Below are positions 23,961 to 35,115 of a DNA stretch of 64,000 nt, in pieces (the stretch's first letter is position 1; each line of letters begins with the position of its first letter). The notes below the pieces were generated by a model that searched no databases, was not told where the DNA came from, and was given only the letters and a program-made list of their open reading frames with translations. Source of the DNA: Medicago truncatula (lineage: Eukaryota; Streptophyta; Magnoliopsida; Fabales; Fabaceae); assembly GCF_003473485.1 (NCBI RefSeq), contig NC_053046.1, positions 134,001-198,000 of the forward strand, in the 5' to 3' direction. Position numbers and translations under genes: made by a program.

Positions 23961-25778
23961 GATCTTTAATGTAGTTTGTTTTAATTATTATTATGTTAAA
24001 ATTAAGGCTTGAAGTTAAGTTGGTGTTTAATTAGTTATATGTATGACGTTTTGTTTTTTTTTTTTTAAGGATAGTTATATGTATGACGTTATCATGTTGT
24101 AATGTATTTTTATTTAATATAATATGTGTTGTTGTAATGCATTATTAATGTTGAGTAGTCATTAATGTATGAATAATAATTAAATTGGCAACCAATGAGA
24201 AAATTTATAATTAATAGTTAAAATAATAAAAGTAACGACGACTGATCCTACCGTGAAAATAGTATGAATAGATGTTAAATTGGCCCATTAGTATTTTGAT
24301 ATATTAACTTTCAACAAATTGAAATAATTTCAAGAAGGGAATAGTTAAAAAAGTAGTGAAGACGTGAATGAAGTAGATAATGAATGAAGTATAGTGGAGA
24401 AAAATGAAAATGAAAATGAAATGAGAATGTTTTAAAACTAAGAAAAATGATCAAATTGTGTAACAGAGATAACTTAAGCGTTCAAAATGAATCGAATTTT
24501 ATTTAACAGACGAAAACGATAATACCTAAATAGTTAAGAGACCAAAGATTGAATGTAGCATAAATGTAAACATGCATAAATTTTTGAACAACATTGTTAG
24601 TGGTCTATACACATCATATAAATGTATAAATGTATATATGAATGATAGAGAAAAATGGTTTTAAGTGTTTTTGTTAGTATTGGTCTATTATACAATGTGC
24701 TAAATGCAAAGTAGAATATATTGAATTGAGAGTGATAAAAGTAGTATTAAGTAGTGTTTTATATCTTAGTGAATACAATATTTTTTTTTTTTTGGTAGAA
24801 GTGAATACAATATTATTGTGGAAAGTATAATATATTTTGTTGTTTTGTGAAATCAGGAATCTTCACTGATACATGCAGGGTATGCAATAGTTGCGGTGAA
24901 ATGATGTTTTGTTCGTAAGGATGTATTATTTTAATTGCAAAAAGTAGAAGTTAGATATTGGTGTAACAGTTAGATATTGTTCGTAAGGATGCATTACTCA
25001 TACAAATTGAAGAATAAAATCAAATTGGTTATAATATTAAAATAAATAACCAAATTGTGAAGTGTAAAAAATTTATACAAAATATTAATTTGAAGACTAT
25101 TATAAGACAAAATAAAATCAGTGGCGTAAATAAAATAAAATTAAGTGAATAGATTTGTAAAATAATTAAATTAAAACCTATAAAGCAAAGAAAACTATTA
25201 AGTCTGAATAGGTAGATATTGATGAACTTATAGCAGCATTTATTGTAAAGAAAATATGGTGACTATTATAAGACAAATATTTTATCCTATTAAGTTTTAG
25301 GCTTCCAATCTGCCCATGAAATTACTAATTAGGATAAAAATCAAATGATTAATATTTTTATGGGTAGATTGGAATGATTAGTAATTTCAGGGACAAAAAT
25401 TTAAATGATCTATATTTGCAGGAACGAAAGAGCTATTTAAGCCTAAGTTTTATAAAAGGTAAATGTGTGTTGTTGTTTGGTTGATATATGTCGAACATTA
25501 ACTAAATAATATGTCGATCATAAAAATGATATACCGTGTCTGCATGTTCTGTGATTTGCATTAAAGTAAGATTCGTTTGTTAATTTGTTAAAAGCAAACA
25601 GTAGCAGTCAACGTTACAATCAATAAAAGTAATTTTCTCAACTGCAAACGTTACAATTGTTATCTACCATCATAACTGATAGTACCCATTGAAAAAATAA
25701 TAAAAGTAAATAAGTTACAGTAAAATGTTAATGCCATATATTTATATAAATAAGTGGTATCACCAAAGGAGTAACGTT

Positions 25779-26432
25779 ATGCTTGAAGAAGAAAGTGCAG
25801 CCAGCCAAAATGTCATCTTGTTCCAGGTTTGTTCCAGTTGGCTATTGTATATATAATGTTTTAGGACATACATGATTAGCCAATGATATAAATGATAAAT
25901 TAGTTGCAAAAGATAATGTCTATTATCTGGATTAATAACCAAATTATTTAACATGCAGTGTTGATATAGATCCTGATTATGCACAATTTCTTGCGACATA
26001 CAGTCCAGCTGAATTTGGCGAAGAATTTTGTCAATTTCATGCAGACTGTACCCTAGAGACTCTATCATGGCAGTTGATTTTTAGTGAATCCAATCTGAAC
26101 TCTCCAAGTGTGGTGGTAAGGGTAATTAGACAATATTAGTATATAATGTTTGAAAATATTAATTATGATTTATATATGGTCGTAAGGAGGTTAATAATTT
26201 TGTTGTAGATTATTCGAAAGGACATTAACATGCTTACCAATATATTAATTATTGATGAAGCTATTGGATTTTCATGCATGTGTGAGCTAGAAAATTTATC
26301 AGTGAGAAATACATAGGCTATGGACGGCAGAATTATGTTGAAGTAAAAGATCTGGCTGTTGGTGAAAAGATGGAATTAATGGTCTCGGATAATGGAAGAT
26401 TTCTGAAAGTTAAGAAAATTTGCCAAAGTTAG
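25779..26432 (+). pseudogene. Broken tandem copy of the B3-like gene
   Basis: A start at 25779 (MLEEESAASQNVILFQ) is followed by exon-like pieces: about 25959-26115 (DPDYAQFLATYSPAEFGEEF) and 26209-26432 (KYIGYGRQNYVEVKDLAVGE then KMELMV). The end repeats the B3 pattern of the gene at 23372. The pieces do not share one frame: the first acceptor leaves a phase mismatch, and a one-base frame change is needed near 26290. The upstream region matches that of the 23372 gene, so this is its degraded duplicate. Confidence 0.55.
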
Positions 26433-26938
26433 TATTGATGGTGTTTAGGAAGTGAAAATGTTATGTGTTAAAATAATAAAATGGTTGTTTGTATTGTAGT
26501 ATTTTATTTGGTGTGGTGCTTATGTTGTTTAAAAACATCTTGAATCTTATTATAAGCATGTTAAGTTGACTATGTTATATAGTATTTTGATCATAGAAGG
26601 CACTTATCATATATTTTAGAGTAATTGTGTGTAACAGACATACCACAATAAAATTCCAGTCAGTTGAATGAATGCATTAAACAAACATATATAAATTTAG
26701 AACAGATTAACAAAGCTCCGATCTCAATACATATTATTTATAAGTTAATATATGATAACTTCGTTGTTTGATTGTTCCAGGTTAGACTTCAATACTTGGC
26801 GTTACTGGTAGGGATGGTTGCTTTCCAAAACCTGTGTAAGTACACATATATTTTACGAACTGTAAGTGGCTGAATATTGATATTGAGTTAAGTAACTTGA
26901 AAAACAAAAAGGAAGATAGATATTTGAGTACTTACATG
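26433..26938. other. Helitron spacer between the B3-like pseudogene and RepHel
   Basis: AT-rich, no gene seen. It would hold the 3' untranslated region of RepHel (from the minus strand) and the end of the broken B3-like copy, so these two are convergent. Confidence 0.5.
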
Positions 26939-29900
26939 CTAAACATATTGAAATACTTCCTTATAAACCACATTTGTAGTAGTTTCCTTTGGATTTTTGT
27001 TTTCATCATGTATCAAAATTTTGATACCTTTTTTGCTTGTTACCCTTGATATGGCAACATAAATTTGACCATGACTAAATACATCTCTTGGTAAATATAG
27101 ACCAACCCAATCAAGAGACTGCCCTTGAGATTTGTTAATTGTCATTGCATATGACACAATTATTGGGAACTGTCTCCTAGATAATTTGAATGGCCATGGA
27201 GATTGTGATGGTGACATGTCCATCCTTGGAATGTATGTAACATTACCATGATGTTTACCCCCCATAATCTTTGCTTCTATTACATGAGTTGCCAGCTTTG
27301 TAACAATCATTCTAGTACCATTACACAACCCTTCAGTTTGATCCAAATTCCTCAAAAGCATTATTGGAGCTCCAACTTTTAATTTGATTTGATGATTTGG
27401 AAGTCCTGAAGTGCGTAATGAGCTTAGAAATTCTGGAGTTAACACTTCAATAATGTTGTTGTCATTAATTTCGGATCTATCAATTGAATTGGCACTATAG
27501 TAAACTCTTTCATCACCTAAAAATTGTGCATAAAACAAAGTAATTGGCTTTTACTTCTGTTTATATATTAATATTGTGCATAAAATAAATAAATTGAATT
27601 TTACCTGGCATTAAATCAAGAACGTAATCATTGATTTGATCAACTACTTCAATAGTTGATGCCAATATTGCTCTATTCTTCAAATATTCATAAGATCTGT
27701 AATTATCCAAGAAATTTGGATATGTACTTGTCACAATTGCTAGAATTGGATCTTGAAAATCCAAGATTAACATGTCCTTAGGAATTGTTATCTCAGCATA
27801 ACCGTCATTAGGTTCTGCAATTTTCCCTTCACCTACCATTAATAGCCAATTTGAAAATTCTGAAATCTGCAAATTTTCTTCAGGATTAGAACCTTGTTTT
27901 AATCTCATGTTCTGTGTCAAAGTGAGAACTTGACAATGATCCCATATATATGAGGCACTGATGGAAGCATGCACAATATCTGATCTATTTCCTCTTGGAA
28001 CAACCGGAAGAATTTGTCTAAAATCTCCTCCAAAGACAATGACCTTTCCGCCAAAAATTGTGTCACACTTAGTTATGCCATCACCCATTATATCTCTAAG
28101 TGTTCTATCCAAACACTCAAAGGTATATTTATGTGCCATTGGTGCTTCATCCCAAATAATCAATTTGGTTTGCCTAAGTAGTTGTGCCAGATCACTATCA
28201 TGATCAATTTTGCATGTTGAATTTTCAAATGTTGGGACTGGTATCTTAAACTTAGAGTGTGCAGTTCTCCCACCAGGAAGTAGAAGGGATGCAATTCCGC
28301 TGCTAGCTACTGTGAGAACAATCTCATGTTTTGATCTGAGTGCACTTGCAAGTGTTCGCCACATAAAGGTTTTACCTGTTCCACCATGACCATGCAAGAA
28401 AAAAACCCCTCCTCTTTGATTTTGAACAGCCAACATGATTTTGTCATATATTTGACTTTGTTCATCTTGATATAGTATAAGAAAGAGAAATCAAATGTTA
28501 GGTGAGGGATTCACTTAATACAACACTTGATTAATGGATGAAAATATATTAAATTTTACCTGTGAGTGATGCATGCAGTTGAGCAAATTCCTGTTTTAAG
28601 GCATCTGTGTTATAGTTGCGCTCATCATATATAAGTCTATTGCCAAGCTGCTCTAAAACATATCCTTTAGGGTAAGGAATTGAAGGGAATTCCTTCAAAC
28701 TACGTCTGCTTGATTGTAACAGTTTTTCAATCTCAAGCAAGGTTAAATTATGCAGATCTTCATTAGAAAGGTATAACTCTGTGTATTGAATAATAAAAAT
28801 TGATCCCATTAGTTAATTTATGAAGTACTGATATGTAGTATATCCGATATGGAGTTGAAACAAATACATGCATGTAATAGAAATTTATACCTTGATTGTT
28901 AGCTAAAATTCTCTGAGCATATAATACTCCATCTGACAACCAATGGACGGTGCTACGCCATACATGATTTGGTCTATTCATTGCTCCAGATAATAGCAAA
29001 ATAACAAACAATCTTCTAAGGAAATAGCCTGAACCCCATTGATATGCTTCTCTTATGGCTCCTATAAATTCCCTATCATCATCCAAAAAACCCATGGCGA
29101 AACATGCATCTCTAAAACAATGATACTGAATTTCCCCAACTTTGCGAATTTCTTCATAAGTAGTTGGTCCTTTGACAACAGTTAACATTAATCTCAAATA
29201 GAACAACTCTCCGGTAGTTGGAGGTACCCATATTAGTCTACCGATAGTAAATCCTCTCTTCCTTGGGGTCCAGGCTCTGTTTTTTTTGTTGTAAACAAAT
29301 TTGGTTACAAACTGACCATAAGTGAGTTCTCTGGCTGCCACATATTGTTGATTTGCAATTAGCCAGGCTGTGAACATGGATTCTGTAACACTTGCTTTTT
29401 CAAGTACATTTTCCATTCGAGAGTGATCAGTAAAGTATATTGCTTTCTCTCCGACCATATGAAAGAACATCCGTTCAACTGCAGGTTTACGGCCGTGAAT
29501 TGGGAAAGAGTAAATTCTCCAACACGCTTCACTTGGAGAAATATACCTACAATCAAGGTATTGTTTGATTTCATCTATGGGTTGTTTTTCAATTCTTGAT
29601 TGTTGATTAGATGGCACAATTTGTGCTGTAATACGATCATAACCTTTGTGAATGTACTTGAATAAGTACTTAATTGAAGTGCTCTGGTTACACCATTCCA
29701 TGTTAATATGAGCTTGATATTTCAACAGTAAAGTAACATTATATGGAACAACATGTCGATTATCCAAGCTCACACCATTTTTGACAATTGTGTGTGTAGT
29801 AGCACTCCTCTTGTAGACTGGATAACCATTATGATCCACAATGGTTGTTTCATTAAACTTTTTAGGAAAGAACTTGGAACATTTCTTATCTTTCATGCAT

Positions 29901-32900
29901 GGTGACTGCCACCGAGCCTTACCACATGGACCATGAATCATATGACTCCTGACCAAATTGTATAGTTCATTGTGTATCTTAGGATCTGGTATTTCTGCTG
30001 AAATAATCTTGTCTATATCTGCAGGTGTTGGATATTTGCTTGTTGGATGTAAGAACACCAAGATATGAGCATGTGGTAACCCTCTTTTCTGAAACTCAAT
30101 TGTGTACATGTCTGTCAAGTCCAATAACTTGTGTTAATACCATTAACAAATAAAGATTATTTAGAAATTTGAAGAAATGAAATTATGGTTGACAACAAAA
30201 TACTTACATGCTAATACTTTACCAAGTATATGTCTTTTGGTCAAGTCTTTCATAAGTTCATCAAACTTGATCTTGAATACTCTAGCAACAATATCTGGAC
30301 GATCCTGTGGTTTCAAATTATATTGTGCAAGTTCTCTTTTGATTTCAGGCCATGCTGGATTGCATGTAAATGTAATAAAGATGTCAGGAAACCCAACAGC
30401 ATTTGAAATAGCCATACCATCAAAATACAATTGATCCATGTATCTTTTACTACCAACAAATGTTGATGGTAACACTACCCTTTTTCCTTTCAATGTTGGT
30501 CCACTTTGGTTATTTGTGGTAGGAGTTTCTGCTATCTGTCTGTATTTTCCTACCCTCAACTTCGATTGATTTCTCCTTAACCAATTAAGCCTCTCGGCTT
30601 CCATCATTGTATAACCATCACAACTAAATTGCTGCAATAATTTCCTTGAGCACAACAAAGTAAGTGCCTCACCTTTTCTTCGTTGCAGTCGAAATGATAG
30701 CCAATGCATAATTGTCAACTTTTTCTTTTTTGTAATGTCTGTATCATCTACAAAGCGTAGCAGTATTGATGGCCGATATCCATCCTCACCATATGGAAAA
30801 ATGAGAGGATATTGGAAACTCAAGTAACTTGCATGAAATTCATCTATTCTTTGCAGATTTCCAGACTGTCCTTGCATAATTATATCTCTATATGAAGCAG
30901 AGTCAATATCACCCAAAACTAATGCAGCAACTTCGGAAACAGTAGGTTTGTTGTATATTCTGCCATCAGTTTTCCTGTCTGCAATTAACTTTAATTTCAC
31001 ATCTTGAAAATTAACATCATTTAGCATATCCCTTGCCATTCGAAAAACCTTTGCATGGACATTGTTCTGATCAAGCATTAATTTGAGCTTCTTGACAATT
31101 TCTTCATCTATATCTTTATTAGTCCTATATAAGATTGATCATATGAATGAGTAAATTTTATGTTAAGTAAAAGGGAAGATATAATTACTACATAAGTAAT
31201 TGCGTTAGTTATTAATTACCTGAAGCTATTCATTCGATTTGATATTTCATTATCAGTGTCGAAAATGTATAGCTGAGCATATTTAGGACTATCCCCTGGC
31301 AAAGGCAACAGACTTCCAACTCTGTGACATGTTTGTCCTTGCATTCTTAAAGTTGGTGGACCTTTTCCATTGTTAATTTTAGTATCCATTTTCATGCCAG
31401 GTGAAGTAAAAGAAAACATGGCATTGTATGTCCTTATATTTGTTTGGAAATTTTTGGTAGCTGGTGATTGGTTTCCAAATAACAAATCTTGCAAAAGTTG
31501 TGGAGGTTGTTCTAAAAGAGGAAGTTTTACTTTCCCACCTCCGCAACATAACTGAAACTTAGGTACAGTTGAATGCCTTGACTTATCCTTTCTTTCTTGA
31601 TACCACATCAAGGCTCCACACATTTGACACTCCCAAATAGGATCACCTATATCAGAATAAACTGTTTCATTTTAACGAAAAAAATAATATGTTAGTATAA
31701 CAATGTGTTTAAGTAGTAAAAGTAACAAAATGTACTAAGAATAGTTAAAGTTCCTTGAGTACTTACCTTGTGCAACATTGTCTACAACTTCATCAACTTC
31801 TTCAATGTCTTCTGATGAAGTATCATCAGAATGTACTGATTGATCAGTATCATCAGAATCATCTTCTGATGAAGTAGTATCTGAAGATCGAGTTGGTGTT
31901 GAGGTCATTGGTAGATGAATGATGTTCGATGAATAGTACTGTCCATCAGTAGTGGGTGCTTTTCTTTTGTTAGTATGATGTACTCCCACTCCATTTGTTG
32001 TTGGTTGTTGTGCAGAATGTTGCAGACTTACATTTGAAGTAGAAGTAGAAGGTATTTGATGAAATATGGAAGCATGTGGGTTTATAATCTGCGGATCTGT
32101 ATTTTCTTGGTTGTTTGGTTTCTTTCTTTTACCATTGCGGTGAACTGTCTCAGTTGATAAGTCCGTCTGAATTGACATTGCATGGTAGTTTTGTTGTTCA
32201 AAAGTAGAAGATGCATAATTACTTTGTATTGGCTCAACAGGTCTTGAGTTGAAGGTGTTTGGATGATATGGTGTTCCATGAAATGTAGAAGTAACTGGGT
32301 TTGGAATACTTTGATCAAAACTATTTTGTGTTCGTGGTTGTGTATGAAGCTCAGTTACCTTGTTAGAGATAGTGGGAGATTGGAAAAAACTTCGGACATT
32401 TGTTGAGGTTAAGTAACTTGTAACAAAAGGTAGTGGATTGGTTAGAGTAGCCAATGGAGTAGAAAAGGGTGGCTCGTGAATTTCCTGTTGTTTTTTTTGT
32501 TTTCTCTTAGCATTGTTTTGATCTAGTCCAGTAGGTAAAGATCTTGTTATAGATGGTATTCCGTGGTATTGAGGAGCAACTGGGTGTAGAAAATCTGGTT
32601 TAGCAATTTTCTTGGTTTTTGTATGTTTTGTTATGACATTTTTGTTGTTTGATTCAACAGATGTTCGAAGACAAATGTTGGTGGTAGGGGTTTTGTTCTT
32701 GGAAGTAGCAGCAGATGCAGTTAAAGCAGGTCCAGGAATACATTTATCTGTATCTGCAAATTTGGTAAGAAGATTGATTCCAGCTACATGTTTCCTTTCA
32801 GGTAAATTGGTAGGTATTATGAAATTGGGTAAATTTGGGGAGCTATAGTTTTGATGAAAGTATGATGTAGTAGGAATGTTGAGTACAACTGATGTTATAT

Positions 32901-33075
32901 CAGTAAGTGGTGTTGAATATACAGATTGTTGATTTTGTTGGAGTTTGGCATTGGCATTGGCACCAGAACTTGGACCTGGGGATTTTTTAGGCTTCTTAGT
33001 CTCGAGTAAAGTTCTTCTTCTTTGCCTTCTTTCTGCAGACCGTCTATTAGATGGTTCCATACATTGTTTGTCCAT
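26939..33075 (-). CDS. Helitron Rep-helicase (RepHel transposase)
   Basis: Seven exons join in frame: 31767-33075, 31220-31646, 30208-31124, 28891-30111, 28560-28778, 27605-28465 and 26939-27516, giving 1843 aa. Residues 1-436 are low complexity, with three basic KRK patches and an acidic end. A Cys-rich segment near 440-480 (CQMCGALMWYQ, CCGGGK) follows. The HUH Rep domain shows motif 1 FITFTCNPAWPEI, motif 2 GLPHAHIL (metal-binding HxH) and motif 3 YLFKYIHKGYD with paired tyrosines. The C-terminal PIF1/SF1 helicase shows Walker A GHGGTGKT, Walker B IIWDEAP and the late motif YAMTINKSQGQSLD. It nicks and unwinds DNA for rolling-circle transposition. All key residues are present and no internal stop is needed. 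Confidence 0.9.
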
Positions 33076-35115
33076 GTTTTTGACAATGGTCTACATGAAA
33101 GTACAGAAACATTATGTGCAACAGACTACATGATGTGCAATATTTTAGGATGCATATTTAAATGATTTAAGTAACAAACAATGCTTCCAATGATCCATGT
33201 AGCATTGCTATTATTAAATCATATATATAATATGAATTTAATAAGCTATAATTTATAAGAGTAAAATCATGTAAACTTAAATAACCTAATTTGATTGTGA
33301 AACCCAGTTAAAATTGGAGCCTAATGATCAGTTTCTTGATGACAATATGACATAATAATGTGTTACTATTTTGAGTTCCTAAAAATGAACAGTTATATTG
33401 GTATTTCTCTAAACTTGAACTAAAATCTTAACATATAGGAAACAATTTGTATCATACCTGGATGTATAAGCAGACCTGAATGGCAAAGCAGGTTGAATGG
33501 AAAGTTTCAGTCCTCCAATGTTCTTCTTATCCCTGGTAAGGAAAACAATATATATGTTGGCACCTTTAATGAATCAGTAGACATGTAAAAGTATTATAAA
33601 AATGTTTAGACTATATTAAATTTTTTGATAAAACTATATATTTAGAGTCTTGTCAATTATTTTATATAGTGTAAAAGCAAAAAAGGGATAATGGAAAATT
33701 GAAATAGACATGTCTTACATAACACGGGTTGCAGAGTAGTAAAAAGAGGCAAAAGACTGTTCACCATGGTACATTCATTAAATGAGTAGCACGACTTGCT
33801 ATGCAAATTTTCAAAAGGTCTTCTCCTAGAGAGATATAGGTTTGTAATGATAGTCTTTGATGTGTAGCTGTAATTAGGCAAGAGCACATCATTCAAATTT
33901 AATTATAATATAAGAAAACTGAACCAATTCATTGTGAAAGTGTGATCCAATATAAATGATAGGGTTAAACTTAAAATTAAACAGGAACCAACACATACTT
34001 TTAGTCGTTGTAAAATTTGTATTTGTTTAATTGTGCTTAAACTTTTAAATTTGTAACTAATTTAAAGAGTGTCTTACGATGTTATGAACATGTATGTAAA
34101 AAAATCTTTCAAAAATTTATAAGTTTAAGCATAATTAAACAAATTTTAATTTAACAGGGACTAAAAACATTAACAGAAAATTTTATAGGAACTAAAAAAT
34201 GTGATTTATTTTTATAGGGACGAAAAACAAAACTGCAGATTTTTATAGGGACCAAAAACTTAGTTAGAATGGAAGCAATAATATTTAACAATTGCATCAT
34301 TACTTGACATTGTTTATACGCATCAGTTGAATGTTTATTTGTTATTTAATAATAAAAGGAAAATGAACCAATATATATGTAAACGTTCAAGATGAAGTCA
34401 ATATAACATTGAGACTGTTGAAATCAGCTATAGGCATGATAAGAGGATTGTGTACACTTGAATTGAGTTTGGGAAATTTTATGATCATATATTGTTGTAT
34501 AGTAATTATTATTAGAAATATTTATGAAATTAGTAAATTATCTGGATTCTGCAAATATAAGTCCTTTATTCTTGATAGACATGGTTGTTTGAATAGATTT
34601 GGATTGAAGGGGGGTTTAAGATTTGTGGAAAAAATACAATATCTTATAAGGGTTTTATAACACAGAAAAGTTAATTCCTTAACACAAAACTTATGTGTGA
34701 ATTAAATCTATAATAACGTATAATATTTTACTATAAGTTGATGAGTTTTTGAAAGTATTTGGAGGATATACAGGCTGTGAGCATTTAAGAAGGTAAGCTG
34801 ATACTTGTGATGTATTGTTGTATGAATAATGAAACATAAGGTATATTTGTTAGGCGTAATGTAACGAACATAGACATATCATAACTCTTACATAATCATA
34901 GATAGTATTCAATAGTGGATAAGGAAGGTAGGTACAATCACTTGTTTAAAAGTTTGTTTCCAAGTGATTGTCATGTACTAATAATATTACAAATCAGCAT
35001 AAAAGTAGTAAATGGTTGGACATTTTAAAAGTAGAATATAGTATGGAAATAAAGCATATGAGAATGCAACAGCAAGCACGTTGTTGTTGCTATGGTCATA
35101 TTGTGAAGACAGCTT
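33076..35115. other. Helitron interior spacer with an RPA exon fragment and foldback repeat
   Basis: No full gene. About 34410-34560 is a worn, shortened copy of part of the RPA-like gene around its sixth exon (36410-36600): GGCATGATAAGAGGATT and GATTGTGTACAC words occur in the same order. About 34020-34155 is a foldback (TTGTTTAATTGTGCTTAAAC facing GTTTAAGCATAATTAAACAA), followed by direct repeats of TTTTTATAGGGAC. An exon-like stretch on the minus strand near 33470-33535 (AACATTGGAGGACTGAAAC) may be a 5' exon of RepHel. Confidence 0.5.

Larger units (their letters stand above)
22440..25250. repeat. Internal tandem duplication around the B3-like genes
   Basis: Segments at about 22440-22860 and 24838-25250 are clearly related, about 2.4 kb apart. 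Both contain TTTTGTGAAATCAGGAATCTT, GGGTATGCAATAGTTG and, later, TTAAAACCTATAAAGCAAAG and GTAGATATTGATGAACTTAT. Each copy lies about 500 bp upstream of a plus-strand B3-like gene (23372 and 25779). A unit holding promoter plus gene was therefore duplicated inside the Helitron, and the second copy then decayed. Confidence 0.75.

Noticed and set aside
32612-33133. Plus-strand frames opposite RepHel exon 1
   Set aside because: Antisense shadows of the low-complexity exon; no start context or domain.
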